Positions 52,740 through 62,313 of a stretch of DNA of 64,000 nucleotides are shown here, in pieces. Source of the DNA: Aeromicrobium sp. (GTDB taxonomy: Bacteria > Actinomycetota > Actinomycetes > Propionibacteriales > Nocardioidaceae); assembly GCF_023146395.1 (NCBI RefSeq), contig NZ_JAGLCD010000012.1:124001-188000 (forward strand), read 5' to 3'. A program made the translations under genes and the position numbers. The notes beneath the pieces were generated by a model, which was not told the origin of the DNA, did no database searches, and saw only the letters and a list, made by a program, of their open reading frames with translations. Position 1 is the first letter of the stretch, and each line of letters begins with the position of its first letter.

Positions 52740-53747
52740 ATGTCCGTCGAGCAGATGTTGCAGGCCGCCGATGCCTTCGCCCGTACGGTCGTGGCCGAGG
52801 CCGCGGGCGATGAGGTCGTCGGGTCCCACGTGCGGGCCGAGGTCGACGGCGACGGGCTGGTGTCGCACGTCTTCGAGGCCTTGCAGCCCGGATATCGCGG
52901 CTGGACGTGGGTCGTCTCGCTCACGGCGGTCTCGGCCGATGCCGATCCCACCGTCAACGACGTCGTGCTGCTCCCGGGGGCCGACGCCATCGTCGCGCCG
53001 CCGTGGACGCCGTACCGCGACCGCGTGCGCCCGGGCGACCTGGGGCCCGGTGACGTCCTCCCGCCCGAGCCCGACGACCTCCGGCTCGTGCCGGCGTGGT
53101 CGGCGGGCGACCTCGACACCGAGGTCGAGGGTGGCGCAGACCGTCTCGCGGCCCAGGAGCTGGCCGCGGGACGCAGCCTCGTGCTCTCGCTCGAGGGTCG
53201 CGACATGGCGGCGCAGCGCTGGCACGACGGCCAGGGCGGCCCGCACGTCGCGATCGCCCAGCAGGCGTCGGGCACGTGTCGCACGTGCGGCTTCCGCGTC
53301 GGACTGGCCGGCGCGCTGGCCGATCGTTTCGGGGTGTGTGCCAACGGCATGGCCAACGACGACGGGCGGGTCGTCGCCCTCGAGCACGGATGTGGTGCCC
53401 ACTCCGGCGTGCGGCTCAGTCGCGCGGTCGCCGTCGCGGTGCTGCCGGACCCCTACTTCGACACGATCACCAACGACGTCGTCGCGCGCCCCGAGCCGGC
53501 GGCCGAGCGCGACGTGCCGGCCCCGGACCCTGCTGACCCGGAGCCGGCTGATCCGGAGCCGGTCGATCCGGCCTCGGCTGATCCGACCTCGGTGGAGCCG
53601 GGGTCCGACTCCGTCGAGGCGGGCTCCACCGCGGTCGAGACCGAGGCGCCGGCCGATCCGGAGGTCGCCCCGGTTCCCGCCGCGACCGACGCGGTCACCG
53701 AGGAGTCCACGTCGGCGACGGACGCCGGCGACCCCGACGCCTCCTGA
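52740..53747 (+). CDS. DUF3027 family protein
   Basis: This 335-residue protein resembles DUF3027: an N-terminal domain (AFARTVVAEAAGDEVVGSHVRAEVDGDGL, WTWVVSLTAVSADADPTVNDVVLLPG) and a central segment with CRTCGFRVGLAG and VCANGMAND and EHGCGAH that could hold zinc (Cys and His at about 180-225). The last 90 residues are low-complexity Pro/Asp/Glu/Thr repeats. No activity is known to me. GACAAT lies seven bases before the ATG, predicting a leaderless mRNA divergent from the MFS gene. Confidence 0.85.
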   Translation: MSVEQMLQAADAFARTVVAEAAGDEVVGSHVRAEVDGDGLVSHVFEALQPGYRGWTWVVSLTAVSADADPTVNDVVLLPGADAIVAPPWTPYRDRVRPGDLGPGDVLPPEPDDLRLVPAWSAGDLDTEVEGGADRLAAQELAAGRSLVLSLEGRDMAAQRWHDGQGGPHVAIAQQASGTCRTCGFRVGLAGALADRFGVCANGMANDDGRVVALEHGCGAHSGVRLSRAVAVAVLPDPYFDTITNDVVARPEPAAERDVPAPDPADPEPADPEPVDPASADPTSVEPGSDSVEAGSTAVETEAPADPEVAPVPAATDAVTEESTSATDAGDPDAS

Positions 53748-53797
53748 GACAGCAGTCGCCCTCGGGCGACGAGACGGATCTGCGCGGCCGTAGTATG

Positions 53798-53812
53798 GTT
53801 GCATCGTGCAAC
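53798..53812. promoter_or_regulatory. Palindrome over the start codon of the DHA2 MFS gene
   Basis: GTTGCATCGTGCAAC has six-base perfect arms and looks like a MarR- or TetR-type site. The GTG start of the transporter (53806) lies inside it, and TAGTAT (53791-53796) just upstream could be the -10 of a leaderless transcript. A repressor here would block the transcription start directly. Confidence 0.6.
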
Positions 53813-55377
53813 AAGAAACTGCCTCCGTCGAGCTGAGCCACCGCGAGATCCTGCAGGTCCTGGTCGGCCTGCTGGCTGGCATGTTCACAGCGCTCATCAG
53901 CTCCACGATCGTGTCCAACGCGCTCCCCACGATCATCGCCGACCTGAACGGCTCGCAGACCCAGTACACCTGGGTCGTCACGTCCTCGCTGCTCGCGATG
54001 ACGGTGTCGATGCCGATCTGGGGCAAGCTCTCGGACCTGTTCAACAAGAAGTCGCTGGTGCAGGTCGCGCTCGTGGCCTTCGTGATCGGCTCGATCCTGG
54101 CCGGGGCGGCGCAGAGCGTGCCCTGGCTGATCGCCTGCCGCGTGCTGCAGGGGCTCGCGATGGGCGGCCTGATCGCGACGTCGCAGTCGATCATCGGATC
54201 GATCATCCCGCCGCGCCAGCGTGGTCGGTACAGCGGCTACATGGGCGCCACGATGGCCGTCGCGACCGTGAGCGGACCCCTGCTGGGCGGTGTCATCGTC
54301 GACACCCCGGGGCTCGGCTGGCGCTGGTGCTTCTACGTGTGCGTGCCGCTGGCCGTCATGAGCCTCGTGGTCCTGCACCGTCAGCTGCACCTGCCGACGA
54401 TCCGGCGCAAGGTGCGCCTGGACCTCGGCGGCGCGGTGCTCATCACGATCGCGGCCTCGCTGCCGCTCATCTGGGTCACGTTCGCCGGCACCTCCTTCGC
54501 CTGGTTCTCCCCGCAGACCGCGCTGTTCTGGGGCGTGACGCTCGTCGCCGCCGTGCTGGTGGTCGTGGTCGAGACCCGGCACCCGGAGCCGCTCCTGCCG
54601 ATCGCGGTCGTGCGGGAGCGCACCACGGCCCTCGCGATCGTCGGCAGCATCGCGGTCGGCATGTCGATGTTCGGCGGGTCGGTCTTCCTGGGCCAGTACT
54701 TCCAGGTGGCCGGAGGCCACTCGGCCGCCTTCGCCGGTGTGCTGAGCATCCCGCTCATGACCGGGTCGCTCGTCGGCACGGTGCTCAGCGGTCAGCTCAT
54801 CACCCGCTACGGGCGGTGGAAGCGCTTCCTCGTGGCGGGATCGAGCCTGCTGGTCGTCGGCCTGGCGATGCTCTCGACGGTCGACCACACGACCCCGGAG
54901 TGGCACGCCATGACGTCGATGGGCGTGATGGGGCTCGGCATGGGCATGCTGCTGCAGAACTACGTGCTCGCGGTGCAGAACACCGTGTCGGTCCGGACCA
55001 TCGGTGCGGCGAGCGCCACGGTGGCGTTCTTCCGCTCGCTCGGTGGCGCGGTCGGTGTCTCGGTGCTGGGCGCGATCCTGGCCCACGACGTCAAGACGAG
55101 CGTCACCGACCAGCTCGCGAGCCGAGGCATCTCCGGGCCTGCGGCCGGCAGCGGCTCGCTGCTGGACCTCGACGCCCTGCCGGCCCCCGTCGTCGGCATC
55201 GTGCGCGCCGCGTACGGCGACGCGACGGGCCAGATCTTCGCGATCGCTGCGGTCGTCGCCGTCGTGAGCCTGGTGGCCGCGCTCTGCATCAAGGAGATCC
55301 CGCTGCGCACCACGATCGACCGCGCGCCCGAGAACGAGGCCGAGCGCGAGGACGAGGTCGCGGTCCCGGTGGCCTGA
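53806..55377 (+). CDS. DHA2-type MFS drug/proton antiporter (14 helices)
   Basis: This 523-residue protein has about 14 hydrophobic helices and the DHA2 features: NALPTIIADLNGSQTQYTWV before helix 2, WGKLSDLFNKKSLVQVALV (MFS loop motif) and GLAMGGLIATSQSIIGSIIPPRQRGRYSGYM. This class exports drugs and dyes by proton antiport. The GTG start at 53806 is inside a palindromic site. No adjacent regulator gene is present. The gene ends at a near-perfect 56-bp palindrome. Confidence 0.9.
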   Translation: MQQETASVELSHREILQVLVGLLAGMFTALISSTIVSNALPTIIADLNGSQTQYTWVVTSSLLAMTVSMPIWGKLSDLFNKKSLVQVALVAFVIGSILAGAAQSVPWLIACRVLQGLAMGGLIATSQSIIGSIIPPRQRGRYSGYMGATMAVATVSGPLLGGVIVDTPGLGWRWCFYVCVPLAVMSLVVLHRQLHLPTIRRKVRLDLGGAVLITIAASLPLIWVTFAGTSFAWFSPQTALFWGVTLVAAVLVVVVETRHPEPLLPIAVVRERTTALAIVGSIAVGMSMFGGSVFLGQYFQVAGGHSAAFAGVLSIPLMTGSLVGTVLSGQLITRYGRWKRFLVAGSSLLVVGLAMLSTVDHTTPEWHAMTSMGVMGLGMGMLLQNYVLAVQNTVSVRTIGAASATVAFFRSLGGAVGVSVLGAILAHDVKTSVTDQLASRGISGPAAGSGSLLDLDALPAPVVGIVRAAYGDATGQIFAIAAVVAVVSLVAALCIKEIPLRTTIDRAPENEAEREDEVAVPVA

Positions 55378-55389
55378 CGCCCCCGGTGG

Positions 55390-55476
55390 GACGCAGTCTG
55401 AGGGTTGGTGGTTGCTGTGCGACCGACTCTGAGGGGTTGAGGGTGCCCGGGCACCCTCAACCCCTCAGACTCGGTC
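55390..55476. repeat. Repeat cluster with a near-perfect 56-bp palindrome
   Basis: Bases 55421-55448 and 55449-55476 are reverse complements over 28 bp with a single mismatch and no loop. A third, weaker copy (GACGCAGTCTGAGGGTTGG...) lies at 55390-55411. The element lies between convergent genes (DHA2 MFS and DUF2530). Confidence 0.92.
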
Positions 55477-55499
55477 AGCCGGCGCGACCCACGGGGGTG

Positions 55500-55895
55500 T
55501 CAGGCGCGGCGCTGGCCGGGACGTCGCGCGAGCGCGTTGCGTCGCCGGCGGCAGTACTCGATGCCGATGCAGCCCAGGCCGAAGCCGGCGACCGTGGTCC
55601 AGAACCACCAGTCGTCGCCCTGGTCGCGCAGCGTGCCCAGGAAGGGCAGCAGGGCGATCGCGGCCACGGCCCACAGGACCGTGCCGACGACCATCGTGCG
55701 GACGCCGTCGACGTCCATCGGCTCGACCTCGGCGACCTTGTGGGTCGTGCGACCGATCTCGAGCTCGACGATGTCGGGGCGCCCCAGCTCGTGACGACGC
55801 GCCGCCCGCTCCAGGCGCTCGCGCTCGCGATGGCCGAGCTTGCGCTCGATCGTCTCGGGGCCGTCCCCGGGAAGCACCTGACCGTCGTCGCTCAC
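55500..55895 (-). CDS. DUF2530 family small membrane protein
   Basis: This protein of about 131 residues has a charged N-terminal half (GPETIERKLGHRERERLERAARR) and the DUF2530 core VEPMDVDGVRTMVVGTVLW, followed by two hydrophobic helices (WAVAAIALLPFL and FWTTVAGFGLGCIGIEYC) and a basic tail RRRRNALARRPGQRR. GTG 55895 is preferred over longer options, because TAGGGT lies seven bases upstream. No activity is known to me. Confidence 0.82.
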   Translation of the reverse strand: MSDDGQVLPGDGPETIERKLGHRERERLERAARRHELGRPDIVELEIGRTTHKVAEVEPMDVDGVRTMVVGTVLWAVAAIALLPFLGTLRDQGDDWWFWTTVAGFGLGCIGIEYCRRRRNALARRPGQRRA

Positions 55896-55963
55896 GAGGC
55901 CCACCCTACTCGTGAGGCTCCGGCGGCACGGCCCGACGGCCCTGCCTGTCATGCTGGTGCTCG

Positions 55964-56992
55964 ATGAACCCCCGCCACCGCCGGTTGCTGATCCCGGGCC
56001 TGCTGATCGCGCTGCTCGTCGTGGTCCTGCTGGCCTCGCTGGTCGGCCGGGCCGGCGCCGCGACCACGAGCCAGGACTCGGACGCGGACCCGGCCTCGAC
56101 CAGCGTCGCGTGCACCGTCGACGACCCGCGGATCGACGAGCAGAGCGGACTCGCCGTGAGTGCCACGCACGCCGGCACCGCCTACGTCATCAACGACTCC
56201 GGCAGCGAGCCGGAGGTCTACGCGCTCGACCTCGAGACGTGCGACGTCGTCGGCGTCACCCAGATCGAGGACGTTCCGTGGCGTGATCCCGAGGCGCTCG
56301 CGCTCGACGGCGACGGTACGCTCTGGATCGCCGACACCGGTGACAACAACGCCGTGCGCGACGACGCGATGCTGTACTCCCTGCCCGAGCCCGGGCGCGC
56401 CGACGGGCAGGTCACGCCCGGCGTCCACCCCGTCGCGTTCGCGACGGGCCGCGAGGACGTCGAGGCCCTCCTGGTCGATCCCACGAGCTCGGCCACGTGG
56501 GTCGTCACGAAGGGGTGGCTGGGCGGCGAGGTCCTCGCCCTGCCGGACGACCTGCCCACCGACGCCGTGAGCACCGCGACGTCGACCGGGGTCGAGGTGC
56601 CGCTGCTCGTGACCGATGCCGCGATGACCCCCGACGGCCGCTACGCCGTCGTGCGCACCTATCTCGACGCGACGCTCTACGACGTGCGCGCCGACTTCGC
56701 CGCGGTCGGGTCGATCAGCCTGCCCACGCAGCCGCAGGGCGAGACGATCGCGGTCGAGCCCGACGGCACCAGCGTGCTCGTCGGCTCCGAGGGCGTGGGC
56801 GAGCCGCTGTACCGGGTCCCGCTCGTGACGCCCGAACCCGTCGCGCCGGCTGACGCCACCGCGCCCGCCAGCGACGACGTCGACGCGGCCTTCGGACCGT
56901 TCGGCTCGGCGACCCTCCCGGTCCTCGTCGGTGTGACGATCGTGTGTCTTCTGGCCGGGTCGCTTCTCCTGGCTCGGCGGCGTCGGCCATGA
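55964..56992 (+). CDS. Secreted, membrane-anchored beta-propeller-like protein
   Basis: This 342-residue protein starts with a hydrophobic signal/anchor (LLIPGLLIALLVVVLLASLVG, 8-28). The outer domain has repeat-like blades: SGLAVSATHAGTAYVINDSG, VYALDLETCDVV, WRDPEALALDGDGTLWIADTGDNN and VTDAAMTPDGRYAVVRTY. A C-terminal helix (LPVLVGVTIVCLLAGSLLLA) and RRRRP follow, so the propeller is tethered at both ends. It has no LPxTG motif. Ligand and role are unknown. It is divergent from DUF2530. Confidence 0.75.
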   Translation: MNPRHRRLLIPGLLIALLVVVLLASLVGRAGAATTSQDSDADPASTSVACTVDDPRIDEQSGLAVSATHAGTAYVINDSGSEPEVYALDLETCDVVGVTQIEDVPWRDPEALALDGDGTLWIADTGDNNAVRDDAMLYSLPEPGRADGQVTPGVHPVAFATGREDVEALLVDPTSSATWVVTKGWLGGEVLALPDDLPTDAVSTATSTGVEVPLLVTDAAMTPDGRYAVVRTYLDATLYDVRADFAAVGSISLPTQPQGETIAVEPDGTSVLVGSEGVGEPLYRVPLVTPEPVAPADATAPASDDVDAAFGPFGSATLPVLVGVTIVCLLAGSLLLARRRRP

Positions 56993-57041
56993 TGCTGTGC
57001 GGCGCCGGGGCGGCGTCGCACCGGCGCACCTGAGGAGCAGC

Positions 57042-58481
57042 ATGGCCACCGCGGTTGACGACTACTTCAAGATCTCCCAGCGGGGTTCGAGCGTGGCCCG
57101 GGAGGTGCGCGGCGGCGTCGTGACGTTCCTGACGATGGCGTACATCATCGTGCTGAACCCGATCATCCTCGCGGGCGTCGCCGACGTCGACGGCAACTAC
57201 CTCGGCGGCGGGTCCGAGCCGGGCTCGGGCTTCGCCACGATCGCGGCCTGCACCGCGCTGATCGCAGGACTCCTGTCGATCGCGATGGGCGCCGTCGCCA
57301 ACTTCCCGCTCGCGATCGCCGCCGGACTCGGGCTCAACGCCTTCGTGGCCTACTCCGTGGCCTCGCAGATGACGTGGGCCGACGCGATGGGCCTCGTGGT
57401 GCTGGAGGGGCTCGTCATCCTCGTGCTGGTGCTGACCGGCTTCCGGAAGGCGGTCTTCGACGCCGTGCCGACCCAGCTCAAGACCGCGATCGCGGTCGGG
57501 ATCGGCCTGTTCATCACCCTGATCGGGCTGGTCGACGCCGGATTCGTGCGCACGACGGGCATTCCCGCGCCGCCGATCGGCATCGGCATCGGCAACACGC
57601 TGTCCGGCTGGCCGGTCCTGGTCTTCTGCATCACCCTGCTCGTGATGTTCGTCCTGCACGCGCGCCGCGTGCCCGGTGCGATCCTGATCGGCATCGTGTT
57701 CGGCACCGCGCTCGCGGGCCTCGTGCAGGCGCTCACCGACACCCCCGGTGGTGGCGGCGACCCGACCTCGACGGGATGGAACTTGAACGTCCCGTCGTGG
57801 CCCGACTCGGTCTTCGACGTGCCCGACTTCAGCCTGCTCGGCAATTTCAACCTGCTCGGTGGCTTCGACCGGATCGGCATCGTCGCCGCGTTCCTGCTGG
57901 TGTTCTCGCTCCTGCTGGCCGACTTCTTCGACACGATGGGCACCATGACCGCGGTCGGCGCCGAGGCCGGTCTCAACGACGACGAGGGCACCCCGCCCAA
58001 CGCGCAGCGGATCCTGATCGTCGACTCGGTCGCGGCGGCAGCCGGTGGAGCGGCCGGCGTCTCGAGCAACACGTCCTACATCGAGTCGGCGTCCGGCGTC
58101 GGCGACGGCGCCCGCACGGGGCTGGCGTCCATCGTGACCGGGGTCCTGTTCCTCGTGTCGACGCTGGCGGCGCCGGTCGTCCAGCACATCCCCAGCGAGG
58201 CCGCCGTGCCCGCCCTGGTGCTCGTGGGCTTCCTCATGATGACCCAGGTCAGCGGCATCGACTGGGACGACGTCGAGATCGCTCTGCCGGCGTTCCTCAC
58301 GATCGCCCTGATGCCGTTCACGTACTCGATCACGGTCGGGATCGGTGCCGGGTTCGTCACGTACGTGCTGCTCAAGGTCGCCCGGGGCAAGGCGGCCGAG
58401 CTGCACGCCCTGATGTGGATCGTCGCGGGCCTGTTCGTCGTGTACTTCGCGATCGACCCGATCACCCGGTGGCTGACCTGA
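57042..58481 (+). CDS. NCS2-family purine permease (guanine/hypoxanthine, AzgA-type)
   Basis: This 479-residue permease has about 12-14 helices. Family features: EVRGGVVTFLTMAYIIVLNPIIL (helix 1), NFPLAIAAGLGLNAFVAYSV, FFDTMGTMTAVGAEAGL (helix 8 region) and SSNTSYIESASGVGDGARTGLAS (substrate-side loop). AzgA-like members take up guanine and hypoxanthine by proton symport. ATG 57042 is chosen over an upstream in-frame ATG, which encodes an atypical basic leader. It may be cotranscribed with the gamma-carbonic-anhydrase-like gene 17 bases on, although that has its own -10-like hexamer. Confidence 0.92.
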   Translation: MATAVDDYFKISQRGSSVAREVRGGVVTFLTMAYIIVLNPIILAGVADVDGNYLGGGSEPGSGFATIAACTALIAGLLSIAMGAVANFPLAIAAGLGLNAFVAYSVASQMTWADAMGLVVLEGLVILVLVLTGFRKAVFDAVPTQLKTAIAVGIGLFITLIGLVDAGFVRTTGIPAPPIGIGIGNTLSGWPVLVFCITLLVMFVLHARRVPGAILIGIVFGTALAGLVQALTDTPGGGGDPTSTGWNLNVPSWPDSVFDVPDFSLLGNFNLLGGFDRIGIVAAFLLVFSLLLADFFDTMGTMTAVGAEAGLNDDEGTPPNAQRILIVDSVAAAAGGAAGVSSNTSYIESASGVGDGARTGLASIVTGVLFLVSTLAAPVVQHIPSEAAVPALVLVGFLMMTQVSGIDWDDVEIALPAFLTIALMPFTYSITVGIGAGFVTYVLLKVARGKAAELHALMWIVAGLFVVYFAIDPITRWLT

Positions 58482-58497
58482 CGTCTACCGTGGGGCC

Positions 58498-59019
58498 ATG
58501 TTGATCGATCTGGGTGAAGGCCGTCGTCCCTCCGTCCCCGAGTCCGCCTTCGTGGCGCTGAACGCGACGCTCGTGGGCTCCGTCGAGCTGGGGGAGGGGG
58601 CCAGCGTCTGGTACTCGGCGGTGCTGCGGGCCGACAACGCGCCGATCACGATCGGGCGCGACTCCAACGTGCAGGACGGCTGTGCGTTCCACGTCGACCA
58701 GGGCAAGCCCGTGACGCTCGGCGCGGGCGTCTCCGTGGGTCACAACGCGGTCGTGCACGGCGCCACGATCGAGGACCACTGCCTGATCGGCATGGGGGCG
58801 GTCGTCATGAACGGCGCGGTCATCGGCGCCGAGTCGCTCGTGGCCGCCGGCGCCCTCGTGACCGAGGGCATGCAGGTGCCGCCACGCTCGCTCGTGGCCG
58901 GGGTGCCGGGCAAGGTGCGCCGCGAGCTCACCGACGACGAGGTCGCCACGCTCCACCGCAACGCCGTGATCTACACCGAGCACCGCGAGCTCCACCGCGG
59001 CGCCACCCAGGTCGACTGA
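58498..59019 (+). CDS. Gamma-carbonic-anhydrase-like hexapeptide protein
   Basis: This 173-residue left-handed beta-helix protein matches the gamma-CA/YrdA family. Hexapeptide repeats run from about 20 to 130, and three His likely bind zinc (AFHVDQG, VGHNAVVHG, near 64, 81 and 86). The C-terminal helix with ELTDDEVATLHRNAVIY is the usual trimer-packing segment. Many members lack proven carbonic anhydrase activity. TACCGT lies six bases before the ATG (leaderless). Confidence 0.9.
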   Translation: MLIDLGEGRRPSVPESAFVALNATLVGSVELGEGASVWYSAVLRADNAPITIGRDSNVQDGCAFHVDQGKPVTLGAGVSVGHNAVVHGATIEDHCLIGMGAVVMNGAVIGAESLVAAGALVTEGMQVPPRSLVAGVPGKVRRELTDDEVATLHRNAVIYTEHRELHRGATQVD

Positions 59020-59033
59020 TCGGCGCGGGGGAC

Positions 59034-60288
<1,255 letters not shown>

Positions 60289-60347
60289 TTAGGGTGCTGC
60301 GAGACAGCGCAGACCGGCCGGGGCCGATCGGATCGAAGGGCGGCGGC

Positions 60348-62297
60348 ATGAGCACGTGGCGACTCGCGATCGACTTCGGCACGTCGAACTCCACCGCGGC
60401 GATCCAGCTCGAGGGCCGCGATCCGCAGACGGTGCGCCTGACCGACGGCGGTGACGTCATGCCGTCGGCGGTCTTCGCCGATGCCGGCGGGCTCACGGTC
60501 GGCGTCGAGGCCACCCGGCGCATGCTGCTCGACCCGAGCGCCTTCGAGCGCAATCCCAAGCGACTCGTGGGCCAGCGCGTCGTGCAGCTCGGCGGCACCG
60601 ACCGCGAGGTCGTCGACCTCGTCGCCGCCGTCCTGCGCACCGTGACCCAGCGGGCGTCGCGCGTCGCCGGGGGCGGCCGACCCTCGGAGCTCACGCTCAC
60701 GTATCCGGCGGGCTACCAGCGTGCGCGTCGCGACGTCCTGGTCGAGGCTGCCGAGCGCGCGGGCTTCCCCCGGTCGGCGGTCGGGCTGCTGCCCGAGCCG
60801 GTCGCCGCGGTGTCGCGCTACGCCCAGCACGCGCCGTTGCCGCCGGGTGGACGTCACCTGTGCGTCGTCGACGTCGGGGGCGGCACGGCTGACATCGCCG
60901 TGCTGCGGGTCACGGGCGAGGCCGGGCGGCCGTTCGAGGTCGTCGCCACGGCCGGTCGCCCCGACCTCGGCGGCGGGCTGTTCGACCTGCGGCTCGAGGG
61001 CCTGGTCCTCGACGCCGTGCGCGCGGGCGGCCACACCGACGTGCTCGCCGCGCTCGAGAGCGCGGCCGGTCTCGGCGCGCGTCGGGCGCTGCGGGAGCAG
61101 GTGGCCCAGGCCAAGCACGCGCTGTCCGAGAGCGAGTCCACGACGGTGCCCGTCGTCACGAGCGGCGGCACCGCCACCGTCACGATCACCGCGGAGGAGT
61201 TCGCCGAGTCGATCGCCGACGACGTCGAGCAGATCACGGCGCTGACGATCGAGGCCTGTGCCCGGGCCGGCCTGCAGCCCACGGAGCTCGCCACGGTGTA
61301 CCTGACCGGCGGTGCCTCCCTCGTACGCCCGCTGCAGACGGCGCTCGCGCGGGTCGTGGGCCAGCCCGCGGCGACGCTCGACGATCCCAAGCTCATCACG
61401 TGCCTGGGGGCCCTGTCGCCGCTCGGCCGGCAGCTGCGCGAGCCCGCCATCGCCCCGATGGCAGCACCGGCGGCCCCGGCACCGGCACCCGCCCCGGCAC
61501 CCGCACCGGCAGCCGCTCCAGCGCCGGCGCCTGCCCCGGCCCCCACGCCAGCCCCGGTCGCCGCCGAGACCACGGGGGGCATCCCGGCGGTGCCCGCCGC
61601 CACCGGCCCGGTGGGCGGTGGTCCGGGCGCTCCCCGCGGCCCGCGGCCCACGGACCCGCGCCGGCGCCGCTCGGTGCTGATCGGCGTCGCGGCCGCGGCG
61701 CTCGTCCTGGTCGGTGGAGGGATCGCCGCCGCGGTCACGATCCTGGGCGGCGACGACGCACCCACGCCGCAGACCTCGAGCGACGCCGAGCCCACCCGCG
61801 ACGCCGTGACCGACGGGCCGGTCCAGGACCCCGAGTGCTCCGCGAGCCCCGAGCTCAGCGACGAGGAGTGCACGCTGCTCAACGACGCCCTGGCGGCCAA
61901 CGCCCCGCTGTCGCCGGCCGACTGCGCGAGCATCGATCCGCAGGACGCGCAGGTCGCGATCGGGTGCTTCCCCGCCGACGACCCGGACGCCGACTTCACC
62001 CCGCAGAACGTCAACGTCTACGGCTACGGCGATGCCACCACGATGGACGACGTGTTCCAGGCCGTCATCGACGACGAGGGACTCTCCGGGCCCCAGAAGC
62101 TCTCGGGAGCGCCGGGATGGGGCACGTGGAACTACGAGGGCGAGGGCGAGGATGCCGGGCGCGTCCTGCTCCAGTACAGCGAGGAGTCCGGCACGAGCTA
62201 CGTCGCCTGGACCGACACCGAGGCGCTGCTGGAGATCTGGGCCTCGGCCGAGGACAACCAGCTGCCGGAGCTGTACCAGTGGTGGGCCTCGTCGTGA
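60348..62297 (+). CDS. Hsp70-like ATPase fused to a transmembrane helix and secreted domain
   Basis: This 649-residue protein has an Hsp70-type ATPase domain (1-370): LAIDFGTSNSTAA (phosphate 1), CVVDVGGGTADIAVL (phosphate 2) and YLTGGASLVRPL (adenosine). The DnaK substrate domain is missing. Instead come an Ala/Pro linker (371-408), a Gly/Pro/Arg stretch, one membrane helix (SVLIGVAAAALVLVGGGIAA, about 440-465) and an outer domain of about 180 residues with four Cys (ECSASPELSDEEC, ADCASID, GCFP), possibly disulfide-bonded. A dynamin-like GTPase gene follows 16 bases later. A chaperone or ATP-driven sensor spanning the membrane is inferred. Confidence 0.88.
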   Translation: MSTWRLAIDFGTSNSTAAIQLEGRDPQTVRLTDGGDVMPSAVFADAGGLTVGVEATRRMLLDPSAFERNPKRLVGQRVVQLGGTDREVVDLVAAVLRTVTQRASRVAGGGRPSELTLTYPAGYQRARRDVLVEAAERAGFPRSAVGLLPEPVAAVSRYAQHAPLPPGGRHLCVVDVGGGTADIAVLRVTGEAGRPFEVVATAGRPDLGGGLFDLRLEGLVLDAVRAGGHTDVLAALESAAGLGARRALREQVAQAKHALSESESTTVPVVTSGGTATVTITAEEFAESIADDVEQITALTIEACARAGLQPTELATVYLTGGASLVRPLQTALARVVGQPAATLDDPKLITCLGALSPLGRQLREPAIAPMAAPAAPAPAPAPAPAPAAAPAPAPAPAPTPAPVAAETTGGIPAVPAATGPVGGGPGAPRGPRPTDPRRRRSVLIGVAAAALVLVGGGIAAAVTILGGDDAPTPQTSSDAEPTRDAVTDGPVQDPECSASPELSDEECTLLNDALAANAPLSPADCASIDPQDAQVAIGCFPADDPDADFTPQNVNVYGYGDATTMDDVFQAVIDDEGLSGPQKLSGAPGWGTWNYEGEGEDAGRVLLQYSEESGTSYVAWTDTEALLEIWASAEDNQLPELYQWWASS

Positions 62298-62313
62298 TGT
62301 GCCGGCCCGTCCG

